Assembly (NCBI GenBank): GCA_023427985.1
Contig: JAEYZM010000016.1
Coordinates: 1 to 64,000, forward strand
Direction: 5' to 3'
Source: Bacteroidota bacterium
GTDB lineage: Bacteria > Bacteroidota > Bacteroidia > Sphingobacteriales > Sphingobacteriaceae
DNA: 64,000 bases
In this document: positions 45,286 to 53,863 of the stretch, one piece after another
Layout: every line of letters starts with the position of its first letter
How positions within the stretch are numbered: position 1 is the stretch's first letter
Notes under the pieces: model-generated
Databases searched by the model: none
What the model saw: only the letters and a program-made list of their open reading frames with translations
Told to the model about the DNA's origin: nothing
Made by a program: the position numbers and the translations under genes

Positions 45286-46314
45286 TTAATTCAGCTTATT
45301 TAAAGGCTTAGAAAAGAAATCTTCAAAGTTCACGATGAGCTTACTAAAGACCCTATACTGAGCATTATACACGTTTTTGTCATTAATTTCGGCAAACATT
45401 CTGTCGGTATCTAACTCATAATCCTTTCCACTTGCCACAATTTTTTCACCATCAAAATACCTCTTGTACATTTCCACCTTCCTTGTTTTGCCTTCCTTGT
45501 CTATGACCGTTATTATAGCAATTAAGTTTTCAGGCACAAGCAATTCAAGGAAATTCAACTTTTTAGAATCTGCCCTATTTTCATATTGAACATCGGTAAA
45601 TGCTGTTAGGTATTCACGTAAGAAATCGCCATTAATATTTCCTTTCGCAGTATCACCTAGCATGTTCGTCAATTGAATATAATCTTTGCCGGAAACTCTT
45701 AATGTAAAAGACTTTTCAGGAGCACCTGGATAATCAATTCTCACCACATCGATCTGCTGAGGATAGTATCTAAATATTTCTCGATCTCTCCAAACTTCCA
45801 AATTCGGATTATAACGTACAGTTAGATAGCCATCAAATCCAGGAATATGAACTATAAATGGCTCATCAGCTCCATTTAATAAAAAATAGGTCCCAAGCGC
45901 GTCTTGAGTAGGACTACCTACTATATAACTTTTTTCTAAATCTCCATCTGTAAATATTTGAACTTGTACACCTCCAGTAGCTAACTGTTTCATTACATTT
46001 TCTTTCATTGCTTTATTTACAGGCGATTTAACTGTAACTCTCTTTGTTGTTTCCAGTAATGATTTAATTACATCGCGCCTAACTCGAATGGAATCGGATG
46101 CAAACCATGTTTTATTTTTTTTAGTAAGTGTTAACACCTTACCACTCTTATCACTAATAATTATTTTATCAATCGCAGATGTATCTGCAACTGCAAATTG
46201 ATTGAGGCTTTTACTGATACTAGATTTACTGCCTCTCGTTTGGTAAATATAGAAGGCTAAGCCTCCAAGAATTAATAATAATACGATATATAGGATATTT
46301 TTTTTCATGTGCAT
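45286..46314 (-). CDS. DUF4340 protein, gliding ABC transporter operon
   Basis: The 342-residue protein has one N-terminal membrane helix (ILYIVLLLILGGLAFYIY) and a beta-rich extracytoplasmic part typical of DUF4340. Segments include IDKIIISDKSGKVLTLTK, YFLLNGADEPFIVHIPG and WRDREIFRYYPQQIDVVRI. DUF4340 genes often follow GldG-type auxiliary transport genes. The start overlaps the gldG stop (TAATG); a second ATG two codons later is also possible. Its exact role is unknown. Confidence 0.82.
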   Translation of the reverse strand: MHMKKNILYIVLLLILGGLAFYIYQTRGSKSSISKSLNQFAVADTSAIDKIIISDKSGKVLTLTKKNKTWFASDSIRVRRDVIKSLLETTKRVTVKSPVNKAMKENVMKQLATGGVQVQIFTDGDLEKSYIVGSPTQDALGTYFLLNGADEPFIVHIPGFDGYLTVRYNPNLEVWRDREIFRYYPQQIDVVRIDYPGAPEKSFTLRVSGKDYIQLTNMLGDTAKGNINGDFLREYLTAFTDVQYENRADSKKLNFLELLVPENLIAIITVIDKEGKTRKVEMYKRYFDGEKIVASGKDYELDTDRMFAEINDKNVYNAQYRVFSKLIVNFEDFFSKPLNKLN

Positions 46315-48002
46315 TAAGCTGAATATTTTTTCTTTCTTTGGTAATAAAGAGCAATTCCAATAAGACTAATTATTAAGATTGGTAAAGCTATGTTGAATAA
46401 TTGCCATTTGAATTTTTCGGTCTTTATTTTACCCTTATCTAATAAACGTAGTTTTACTTCTTTCGATCTTGCTTCTATCAAATTATAATCATCGGCCAAC
46501 CAATCTATTGCATTTTGAATAAAAATTTTATTCGAAAAGCTTTGTCTTGTAAATCGATCAAATCCTAATGGATAAATAGAACTATCTCGTAATGAATAAT
46601 AATTTTTAATAATATCTCCATCGGCCACCACAATCATTCTACTGTATTTTCCATCCTCAATAAATTTAGCAGAATCATTTTGTGCAACTAATCTATTTTT
46701 AAATACCGAAGTAAATTTGCCTTCTAAGGCGACTGCAGTAGTCACAAATTGTTTGTTGAATTGCGAAGGATTAGGTTCAATAGCCAACATATCCATAGAT
46801 ATTCTTACAGGAGCATTTAATATTTTTGCATACTTAGAAGAATTCAAGATGGGTGTTTTTATGATTCCTTTTACATCAATAGTATCTATTGTTCCTGAAA
46901 ATTCTGATCGGATTCCATCTAAATTTTTAGCAACAGGGTGAGTTGAATTTGGAAGAAATATTGGATAAAATAACCATGGAAATAATTCGGTTTGAGGTTG
47001 TGCTCCAACATTTCCTGTTACGACTGGTATAGGCGCACATTGTATGTCTTGGATTAAATCATAATTCAAACGCGCACCATAACTAAACAATTGATCGTCG
47101 AGATTTAACGATTGACTCGTAGTAATCATAAACTGATCTTGCCCTAAACTATCTAAGTCGGCATTCGTATTGTCTATTAACCACAACACTCTACCACCAT
47201 TCATAATGTATTGGTCAATGTTGAATTTTTCGCCTTCATTGAAGGTCTTGGTTGGCTTCGCAATAACTATAGCTTTATATCCCAATAAATCTTTAGGTGA
47301 TGTATAAGGCAAATTCAAAAATTCAACATCATAAGAAGTTCTTAATGTTCGAATGATGTCACCTGTTCTAAAAGTATCTATTTCACCGTGTCCGTATGTA
47401 AAAGCAATTTTTGGTCTGCTCAGCGAAGTGACTTTCTTAATATTACTTACAATTTGAAATTCTAAATTATTGATAGAATTATTTAATACCTCATCCGCCG
47501 TATTTGCAATTGTTGAGCTTTGTAATAATTGAAATGCAACTTCCCTTCCCCTGTAGGAAACAATAGCTCCTGGAACAACAATTTGTTGACGTTGACCTTG
47601 ATCGTCTTGAACTTGTAAATTAATCGCAGTTAATCCTTTTTTTGCTAATTGTGATAAAATTTCTTCTCTCACTCGAGCGTCAGGATCTTCTGTGGGGTTA
47701 ATAAATTCGTATTCAATATTTGATCCAGCATATGCTCTTAAATCATCAAGTGTTTCTTTTGTTGAATTTCGCAACCTCTTAAATCCTGCAGGAAATTCTC
47801 CTTCTAAATAAACAGTTACATAAACAACATCTTCTAAACTCTTTACATATTCTTTGCTTGCATTTGATAAGGTGTATCGTTTTTCTTTAGTGAAGTCAAT
47901 TCTGAAAAATAAAAAGCTTGCAATAAAATTGATTAAAATAATTGCGATGCTTACTACAACTAAAAAAATTAAGGCTTGTTTTTTCTGATTGTTCGATTTC
48001 AT
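46314..48002 (-). CDS. gldG: Gliding-motility ABC transporter auxiliary protein GldG
   Basis: The 562-residue protein has an N-terminal membrane helix (residues 8-30), a large extracytoplasmic ABC-transport-auxiliary domain (VVYVTVYLEGEFPAGFKRL, then PKIAFTYGHGEID and ALVIAKPTKTF-like segments) and a C-terminal membrane helix (FNIALPILIISLIGIALYY). In Flavobacterium johnsoniae GldA, GldF and GldG are needed for gliding, though GldFG mutants vary among species. It lies 1 bp from gldF. Confidence 0.9.
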   Translation of the reverse strand: MKSNNQKKQALIFLVVVSIAIILINFIASFLFFRIDFTKEKRYTLSNASKEYVKSLEDVVYVTVYLEGEFPAGFKRLRNSTKETLDDLRAYAGSNIEYEFINPTEDPDARVREEILSQLAKKGLTAINLQVQDDQGQRQQIVVPGAIVSYRGREVAFQLLQSSTIANTADEVLNNSINNLEFQIVSNIKKVTSLSRPKIAFTYGHGEIDTFRTGDIIRTLRTSYDVEFLNLPYTSPKDLLGYKAIVIAKPTKTFNEGEKFNIDQYIMNGGRVLWLIDNTNADLDSLGQDQFMITTSQSLNLDDQLFSYGARLNYDLIQDIQCAPIPVVTGNVGAQPQTELFPWLFYPIFLPNSTHPVAKNLDGIRSEFSGTIDTIDVKGIIKTPILNSSKYAKILNAPVRISMDMLAIEPNPSQFNKQFVTTAVALEGKFTSVFKNRLVAQNDSAKFIEDGKYSRMIVVADGDIIKNYYSLRDSSIYPLGFDRFTRQSFSNKIFIQNAIDWLADDYNLIEARSKEVKLRLLDKGKIKTEKFKWQLFNIALPILIISLIGIALYYQRKKKYSA

Positions 48003-48003
48003 T

Positions 48004-48732
48004 TTACCACTTTCTACTTTCCAAAACTGTTTTAGTTAATACTATAAAGAAGCTAATAAATCCTATAAAATAAATCGCATCTCTACTATCTAATACACCT
48101 CTACTCATCGATTGATAATGATCGTTAATTCCTAATTGTGCAATTAAACTATCAACCTTACCAAATAAATCCAATTTGCTAAATGAGTCGAATCCAGCAT
48201 AACATATAAAACTTATAAATACAGCTAGTATAAAAGCGACGATTTGATTATCACTAATGGAAGATGCAAATATTCCAATTGCAACAATGCTTGAAGCTAA
48301 AAATACTAGTCCAATATAAGATCCTATTACTGCACCCGTATCAATATTACCTTTACTCGCTCCTAGTGTGTAAATTGTGTAATAATACAAGAGTGTTGGC
48401 ACTATCGTAAATACTACTATTGTTAATCCTGCAAAATATTTCCCTAAAATAATTTCCAATTCAGAAATAGGTCTTGTAACCAAAAGCTCTATTGTACCCG
48501 ACTTATTTTCTTCGGAGAATGAGCGCATGGTAATCGCTGGAATTAAAAATAAAAAAATCCAAGGTGCTACTGTAAAAAAGCTATCCATGCTTGCAAATCC
48601 GTATTCTAAAATACTAGTATCAGGAAATACCCAAACAAACAACCCTGTTACAAGTAAGAAAACAATCATGGATATATAAGCTATCAATGAACTTAAAAAT
48701 CCTGAAACTTCTTTCTTTAATATTATCCACAT
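48004..48732 (-). CDS. gldF: Gliding-motility ABC transporter permease GldF
   Basis: The 242-residue membrane protein shows about six helices of the ABC-2 permease type, with the cytoplasmic segment SFSEENKSGTIELLVTRPISELEIILGKYFAG (in parts) that contacts the ATPase. It should pair with GldA and GldG in the inner membrane. It sits 2 bp after gldA. Confidence 0.92.
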   Translation of the reverse strand: MWIILKKEVSGFLSSLIAYISMIVFLLVTGLFVWVFPDTSILEYGFASMDSFFTVAPWIFLFLIPAITMRSFSEENKSGTIELLVTRPISELEIILGKYFAGLTIVVFTIVPTLLYYYTIYTLGASKGNIDTGAVIGSYIGLVFLASSIVAIGIFASSISDNQIVAFILAVFISFICYAGFDSFSKLDLFGKVDSLIAQLGINDHYQSMSRGVLDSRDAIYFIGFISFFIVLTKTVLESRKW

Positions 48733-48734
48733 AA

Positions 48735-49646
48735 CTATTTCTTATTCGTTAATCTACGGAACACTTCTTCTAATTTTTCTTCTTCTTTCTGAATGCTAAG
48801 TAAAATCAATTGTTGTTTTACTGCGAATTCAAATATTGCAGCACGTACTTCTTCATCATTATTAGCAATAAGCAACCAAGTATTATGTTGTACGTGTTTT
48901 GCCGACTTCACTCCTTTAATAGATTCTAATTTATTTTGGTCGATGTGTTTGTCGAACTCAACCTTTAACACATATTCACCGATTGCGTGATTCTGCAAAT
49001 TACGTGTATCATCGTTTGCAACAATTTTACCTTTATTAATAATCACTACCTGATCGCATATCGCTTCTACTTCTTGCATGATATGTGTCGATAGAATCAC
49101 TGTTTTTTGTTTACCTATATCTTTTATCAATTTTCTAATTTCAGAAAGCTGATTTGGATCTAAACCAGACGTAGGTTCATCAAGTATTAGAACTTCTGGA
49201 TTATGAATCATCGCCTGTGCCAGACCAACTCTTTGTCGGTATCCTTTAGATAGCTGGGCAATTTTCTTATGTTGTTCACGCTCTAATCCTGTAAGTTTTA
49301 TCATCTCGGCAATACGCTCCTTTACATTAGCAATTTTGTGTATACCTGCAATAAATGCAAGGTATTCTTTCACATACATTTCAAGGTAGAGTGGATTGTG
49401 TTCTGGAAGATAACCAATTCGTTTGCGAACTTCCATCGATTGAGTTTCTGTATCAAATCCACATACACTCACTTTCCCTGAACTTGCAGGAATAAAACAA
49501 GTGATAATTTTCATAGTGGTTGATTTACCAGCTCCGTTTGGGCCAAGAAATCCAAGTATTTTCCCAGGTTCAGCTTTAAAGGAAATATTATCTACCGCCT
49601 TTTGAGAACCGTATATTTTACTGATATTATCTACTATTACCGACAC
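48735..49646 (-). CDS. gldA: Gliding-motility ABC transporter ATPase GldA
   Basis: The 303-residue ATPase has Walker A GPNGAGKST near residue 35, the signature LSKGYRQRVGLAQA, Walker B VLILDEPTSGLDP and the H-loop LSTHIM. A C-terminal extension of about 90 residues resembles that of GldA. Translation begins with GTG in the form MSVIVDNISKIYG. It is divergent from glyS with a 91-bp shared upstream region. Confidence 0.92.
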   Translation of the reverse strand: MSVIVDNISKIYGSQKAVDNISFKAEPGKILGFLGPNGAGKSTTMKIITCFIPASSGKVSVCGFDTETQSMEVRKRIGYLPEHNPLYLEMYVKEYLAFIAGIHKIANVKERIAEMIKLTGLEREQHKKIAQLSKGYRQRVGLAQAMIHNPEVLILDEPTSGLDPNQLSEIRKLIKDIGKQKTVILSTHIMQEVEAICDQVVIINKGKIVANDDTRNLQNHAIGEYVLKVEFDKHIDQNKLESIKGVKSAKHVQHNTWLLIANNDEEVRAAIFEFAVKQQLILLSIQKEEEKLEEVFRRLTNKK

Positions 49647-49703
49647 TGCCTTATATTTTTGGTAAAATTGAACAAGTAGCGAATTTAGAAAATTAATTCC
49701 AAC

Positions 49704-49733
49704 TTGCCCATTTGCCCCCTTTATTTATCTTTG
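49704..49733 (+). promoter_or_regulatory. Promoter of glyS, predicted leaderless
   Basis: TTG (49704-49706), 19 bp, then TATCTTTG (49726-49733) is an exact consensus match. The box ends only 4 bp before the glyS ATG (49738), so the transcript should begin at or next to the start codon. Confidence 0.72.
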
Positions 49734-49737
49734 CGGA

Positions 49738-51192
49738 ATGAGTACGAAAGATGATCTTTTTAAGAATGTAGTCTCACATTCAAAGGAATACGGATTTGTT
49801 TTCCAATCGAGCGAAATTTATGATGGCCTAAGTGCCGTATACGATTACGGTCAATTGGGAGCAGAATTGAAGAATAATATAAAAACGTATTGGTGGAAAT
49901 CCATGGTTCAAATGCATGAAAACATTGTAGGTATAGATTCTGCAATTTTTATGCACCCAAAAATTTGGAAGGCATCAGGACATGTGGATGGTTTTAACGA
50001 TCCAATGATTGACAATAAAGACTCTAAAAAAAGATATCGTGCCGATAATCTTATTGAAGATAAAATTGCGAAATACGAAAAAGAAGGTAAAACTCAGAAG
50101 GCTAACGATTTACAAAATCAATTAGATGAAGCCTTAAAATCCGACAATCTGAATAAATTAAAGGACCTAATCATAGAGCATGAAATTGCTTGCCCTATTT
50201 CAGGTACAAAAAATTGGACAGATGTTCGTCAGTTCAATTTAATGTTCAGCACGCAATTTGGTTCAATTGCAGAGGATGCCGACGCAGTATATTTGAGGCC
50301 AGAAACTGCTCAAGGAATTTTTGTAAACTTCTTAAACGTTCAAAAAACAGGTCGTATGAAAATTCCATTTGGCATTGCTCAAATTGGCAAAGCTTTTAGG
50401 AATGAAGTAATTGCACGTCAGTTCATTATGCGTATGAGGGAATTTGAACAAATGGAAATGCAATTTTTTGTACGCCCAGGGACTGAAATGGAGTGGTATA
50501 ACTATTGGAAAGAAAGCCGACTTAAATGGCATTTGGCATTAGGTACAGATCCTTCTTCTTACAGATATCACGACCACGCTAAGCTTGCACATTATGCGAA
50601 TGCAGCAGTTGATATCGAGTATGAATTCCCATTCGGATTCAAAGAAGTAGAGGGTATACATTCAAGAACCGATTTCGATTTAAAACAACATCAAGAATTT
50701 TCGGGTAAAAAGATGCAATTCTTTGACCCAGAAATTAATCAGAATTATATCCCTTATGTTATTGAAACATCGATTGGATTGGATCGCATGTTTTTATTGA
50801 CAATGTGCTCTGCTTATAAGGAAGAAGATTTGAGTGATGCCGATAAGAAAGATTCGAGGGTGGTATTAAAATTCCATCCAGCACTTGCTCCAGTTAAAGC
50901 AACAGTAATGCCATTGACTAAGAAAGATGGTTTACCTGAAAAAGCAAGAGAAATAATGAATGCCTTGAAACTGGATTTCAACATCCAATACGATGAAAAA
51001 GATTCAATAGGTAAGCGCTATAGAAGACAAGATGCAATCGGTACTCCTTTCTGTATTACGGTAGATTATGAAAGTTTAGAAAACAACACAGTGACCGTAA
51101 GACATAGAGATAACATGGAGCAAGAACGTATTGATGCTAAAGCTTTAAGTTCATTGATTGCCGAAAAAACGAGTTGGAAAAATCTATTATAA
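49738..51192 (+). CDS. glyS: Glycyl-tRNA synthetase, eukaryote/archaeal-like single-chain type
   Basis: The 484-residue enzyme charges tRNA-Gly. It is the homodimeric alpha2 class IIa form, with motif 1 region GAELKNNIKTYWWKSMV, motif 2 AQIGKAFRNEVIARQFIMR, the EQMEMQFFV segment and motif 3 ETSIGLDRMFL. A C-terminal anticodon-binding domain (APVKATVMPLTKK) follows. It is not the bacterial glyQ/glyS alpha2-beta2 type. The window also carries a tRNA-Gly gene. Confidence 0.97.
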   Translation: MSTKDDLFKNVVSHSKEYGFVFQSSEIYDGLSAVYDYGQLGAELKNNIKTYWWKSMVQMHENIVGIDSAIFMHPKIWKASGHVDGFNDPMIDNKDSKKRYRADNLIEDKIAKYEKEGKTQKANDLQNQLDEALKSDNLNKLKDLIIEHEIACPISGTKNWTDVRQFNLMFSTQFGSIAEDADAVYLRPETAQGIFVNFLNVQKTGRMKIPFGIAQIGKAFRNEVIARQFIMRMREFEQMEMQFFVRPGTEMEWYNYWKESRLKWHLALGTDPSSYRYHDHAKLAHYANAAVDIEYEFPFGFKEVEGIHSRTDFDLKQHQEFSGKKMQFFDPEINQNYIPYVIETSIGLDRMFLLTMCSAYKEEDLSDADKKDSRVVLKFHPALAPVKATVMPLTKKDGLPEKAREIMNALKLDFNIQYDEKDSIGKRYRRQDAIGTPFCITVDYESLENNTVTVRHRDNMEQERIDAKALSSLIAEKTSWKNLL

Positions 51193-51195
51193 TTT

Positions 51196-51221
51196 AAAGG
51201 GAGCATCCAAGCTCCCTTTAT
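51196..51221. terminator. Terminator after glyS
   Basis: AAAGGGAGC and GCTCCCTTT form a perfect stem with loop ATCCAA, followed by AT-rich sequence. It lies 3 bp past the glyS stop and meets the end of the convergent gene. Confidence 0.82.
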
Positions 51222-51634
51222 CATTGAAATAGATCGTCGTCATCGTCTTCGAATCCTATTTTAAAATCTTTTCTCACAATTTCATCTTGTATTTGAACAT
51301 TTGTCTTTAGTTCTGTTCGCATCATCTCCAAACGCTGACCAAATTCAATGCATATATCTGAGTTCAGCATTCCTAATTGGAAACACATAAGAATTAAATT
51401 GTTTAACTGCACAATTTCAGAATACATTAATTTTAGATGACAAAGGCGTTCCATATTGTTTTCACTTTCCAATAAATCGTTTGCATTTCCATACAATCTA
51501 CTAGCCATGTGCAACAATTGGTCTCTCATATAATTATCTAATTTAGGAATAACACTCATCTTCCTATAAAGCTCTACAGACATCCCTTGCGATTTTCCTG
51601 TGAGTGGTAGAAATTTTTCGTTTAAATCTTCCAT
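51221..51634 (-). CDS. Uncharacterised small helical protein with acidic C-terminal tip
   Basis: I do not recognise the family. The 137 residues look entirely helical (MEDLNEKFLPLTGKSQGMSV at the start, several Leu/Met-rich helices after it). The end is FEDDDDDLFQ, an acidic tail with a hydrophobic tip somewhat like that of single-strand DNA-binding proteins. I use the ATG at 51632-51634. A TTG at 51659-51661 would add nine residues. It is convergent with glyS and divergent from the outer-membrane protein gene. Confidence 0.6.
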   Translation of the reverse strand: MEDLNEKFLPLTGKSQGMSVELYRKMSVIPKLDNYMRDQLLHMASRLYGNANDLLESENNMERLCHLKLMYSEIVQLNNLILMCFQLGMLNSDICIEFGQRLEMMRTELKTNVQIQDEIVRKDFKIGFEDDDDDLFQ

Positions 51635-51727
51635 AAGTTTTTTTGCATAAAATTGTGACAATAAGAATTGATTGTCAACTTATTAAATGCAGGATTATTT
51701 ATAGTAACTTTGGATAAAGCTCTAACA

Positions 51728-52372
51728 ATGCGTAGGTATATTATTCTCCTAATGATTTTTATTCATAGCAATACATCGGCACAAATTCAAGAATTTGGGT
51801 TGAAGCTTGGAATTAGTAATACGAAGTTCAGCATTAGTTCCAAAACAGATAATTTTAATTACGAAGGGAAATATGCGCAAAGTTTATATGCATTAATTTA
51901 TAAGAAGATTTATAAGTATAACAATATTTCCTTGAATGCTGGCTTAGGTTATATCGATAAAGTAAGTTTGTTTGATTTTAAAGTTAGAGTTCCAAACACC
52001 AATGACTCTATCGTAATCAGAGAATATAGGTCCTTGCCTGCAGCAGTAATTTCTGTAGATTTAAAAATTGCATTACCGGTTTCAGGGAAGAGTAATGTTT
52101 TTCCGTATTTATTGGTTGGGCCACAAATACATATTAATAGTAATCAATTTAAAGGAATAAATTCCTATCCTATTAAGACAACAAATTTCAATGCGATGCT
52201 AGGTGCGGGTGTCGATCTTAAATTAAGATCTTTACTTTTCTTTTTAGAGGCGCAGCGTTTTTTAAATTTCAACAGGAACTTAAGTTCTACTTCAGGTATT
52301 GATTTTAGTGCCTATGAAAAAAGCATGGTTTTTTGCATGGGAATTAAATACCTGATTGATAAAAAACCTTAA
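51728..52372 (+). CDS. Outer-membrane beta-barrel protein
   Basis: The 214-residue protein has a signal peptide ending NTSA-Q, then alternating strands (FGLKLGISNTKFSISS, ISLNAGLGYIDKVSLF, NAMLGAGVDLKLRS) and a last strand VFCMGIKYLI. This is the pattern of small Bacteroidota outer-membrane beta-barrel proteins (OmpW/PorT-like families). Its function is unknown. I take the ATG at 51728 because it starts the signal peptide; an in-frame ATG at 51668 would place 20 extra residues before it. A TAACTTTG box lies at 51705-51712. Confidence 0.72.
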   Translation: MRRYIILLMIFIHSNTSAQIQEFGLKLGISNTKFSISSKTDNFNYEGKYAQSLYALIYKKIYKYNNISLNAGLGYIDKVSLFDFKVRVPNTNDSIVIREYRSLPAAVISVDLKIALPVSGKSNVFPYLLVGPQIHINSNQFKGINSYPIKTTNFNAMLGAGVDLKLRSLLFFLEAQRFLNFNRNLSSTSGIDFSAYEKSMVFCMGIKYLIDKKP

Positions 52373-52398
52373 GAAAAATATAATTGTATCTTTGTGGC

Positions 52399-53013
52399 AT
52401 GATAATAAAATCTGCCGATTTCTTGGTAAGTAATACTAAAATGGGAGCTTTGCCAAAGCCTAGTCTTCCAGAATACGCCTTCATTGGTAGATCAAATGTG
52501 GGTAAGTCGTCCTTAATTAATATGCTCTGCCAACGTAAAGGACTTGCAAAAACTTCTCAGAACCCCGGTAAAACTCAATTAATCAATCATTTTTTGATCA
52601 ATAATTCATGGTATCTGGTGGATTTGCCCGGTTACGGATTTGCGAAGGTCTCGCAGACTACACGCAAGTCTTGGGAAGGAATGATTAAAACCTATTTAGA
52701 AAAACGCGAAAATTTGCAATGTGTAATGGTGTTGGTGGATTCACGGTTAAGTCCTCAAAAAGTTGATCTTGAATTTATTGATTGGTTAGGATCCAAAGGT
52801 ATTCCATTTGTTATCATTTTCACTAAAGCCGATAAACAGTCGAAATCCAAAACAAGTGCGAATGTAACCTTGTTTAAAAATGAACTCTCAAAAACATGGG
52901 AAGAGATTCCTACATGTTTTGTCACTTCTGCAGAGGAAAAAACGGGAAGAGATGAAGTACTTGAATTCATCCATAATGTAAACGAACAATTTGTGCCGGA
53001 CATTGAGTCATGA
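52399..53013 (+). CDS. engB: Ribosome biogenesis GTPase EngB/YsxC (YihA)
   Basis: The 204-residue GTPase has G1 GRSNVGKSSL, the NPGKTQLINHF switch I segment, G3 DLPGYGF, G4 FTKADK and a G5-like VTSAEEKTGRDE. It is needed for 50S assembly. I choose the ATG at 52399; an upstream in-frame ATG (52384) lies before a TATCTTTG promoter-like box (52387-52394). The stop overlaps the prenyltransferase start (ATGA). Confidence 0.96.
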   Translation: MIIKSADFLVSNTKMGALPKPSLPEYAFIGRSNVGKSSLINMLCQRKGLAKTSQNPGKTQLINHFLINNSWYLVDLPGYGFAKVSQTTRKSWEGMIKTYLEKRENLQCVMVLVDSRLSPQKVDLEFIDWLGSKGIPFVIIFTKADKQSKSKTSANVTLFKNELSKTWEEIPTCFVTSAEEKTGRDEVLEFIHNVNEQFVPDIES

Positions 53014-53861
53014 AAAATTATTTATCACTAATAAAATTTAGTCATACTATTTTTGCATTGCCATTTGCATTGATAGGATACTTTTTAGCATTGGACCATA
53101 CAAGCTATCAATTTAATTTAAAAAGTTTTTTGCTGATGTTGATATGCATGGTTACTGCTCGTAGCGCTGCAATGGCATTTAACAGATACATCGACCGAAA
53201 TATTGATGCTAAAAATCCAAGAACAAAATCGCGTGAAATACCTGCAGGAATTGTGAAAGCGAATACAGCTTTATTTTATGTGATCATAAATAGTATTGCT
53301 TTCATCGCTGCGACATATTACATCAATGAAATATGTTTTTACCTTTCACCTATAGCTTTGTTTATCGTTTTGATTTATAGTTATACTAAACGATTCACGG
53401 CTTTGTGTCATTTTGTTCTAGGTTTAGGATTATCCTTAGCTCCTATTGGCGCATACCTAGTAATTACAGGAAGTTTTCATATTACACCCATCTATTATTC
53501 GATTGCAGTATTAACATGGGTTAGTGGTTTTGATATTATCTATGCATTACAAGATGAACAATTTGATAAATCAGAATCCTTGCATTCCGTACCTGCAAAA
53601 ATTGGAATAAAAAATGCATTGAATTTGTCTACCTTATTGCATATAGTTTCTTCATTGTTCATTATTTTGCCAGGACTAAGCGAATCGTATGGTATGTGGT
53701 ATTGGATAGGTACTGCTGTGTACATAGGCATGTTGATTTATCAGCATCGATTAGTTAAGCCTAACGATTTAAGTAAAGTAAATCTCGCCTTTATGACAAC
53801 TAATGGTGTTGCGAGTGTTTGCTTTGCTTGTTTTTATTTGTTGAATTATTTCTTGAATTAA
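53010..53861 (+). CDS. UbiA family prenyltransferase
   Basis: The 283-residue integral membrane protein has eight or nine helices and both Asp-rich motifs: NRYIDRNIDAKNPRT near residue 57 and the second, ALQDEQFDKSESLHS, near residue 180. The subfamily is that labelled putative 4-hydroxybenzoate polyprenyltransferase, which in many bacteria lacking ubiquinone is MqnP of the futalosine menaquinone pathway. I favour that role for a Bacteroidota member, but no other mqn gene is in view. It overlaps engB by 4 bp. Confidence 0.85.
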   Translation: MKNYLSLIKFSHTIFALPFALIGYFLALDHTSYQFNLKSFLLMLICMVTARSAAMAFNRYIDRNIDAKNPRTKSREIPAGIVKANTALFYVIINSIAFIAATYYINEICFYLSPIALFIVLIYSYTKRFTALCHFVLGLGLSLAPIGAYLVITGSFHITPIYYSIAVLTWVSGFDIIYALQDEQFDKSESLHSVPAKIGIKNALNLSTLLHIVSSLFIILPGLSESYGMWYWIGTAVYIGMLIYQHRLVKPNDLSKVNLAFMTTNGVASVCFACFYLLNYFLN

Positions 53862-53863
53862 GC

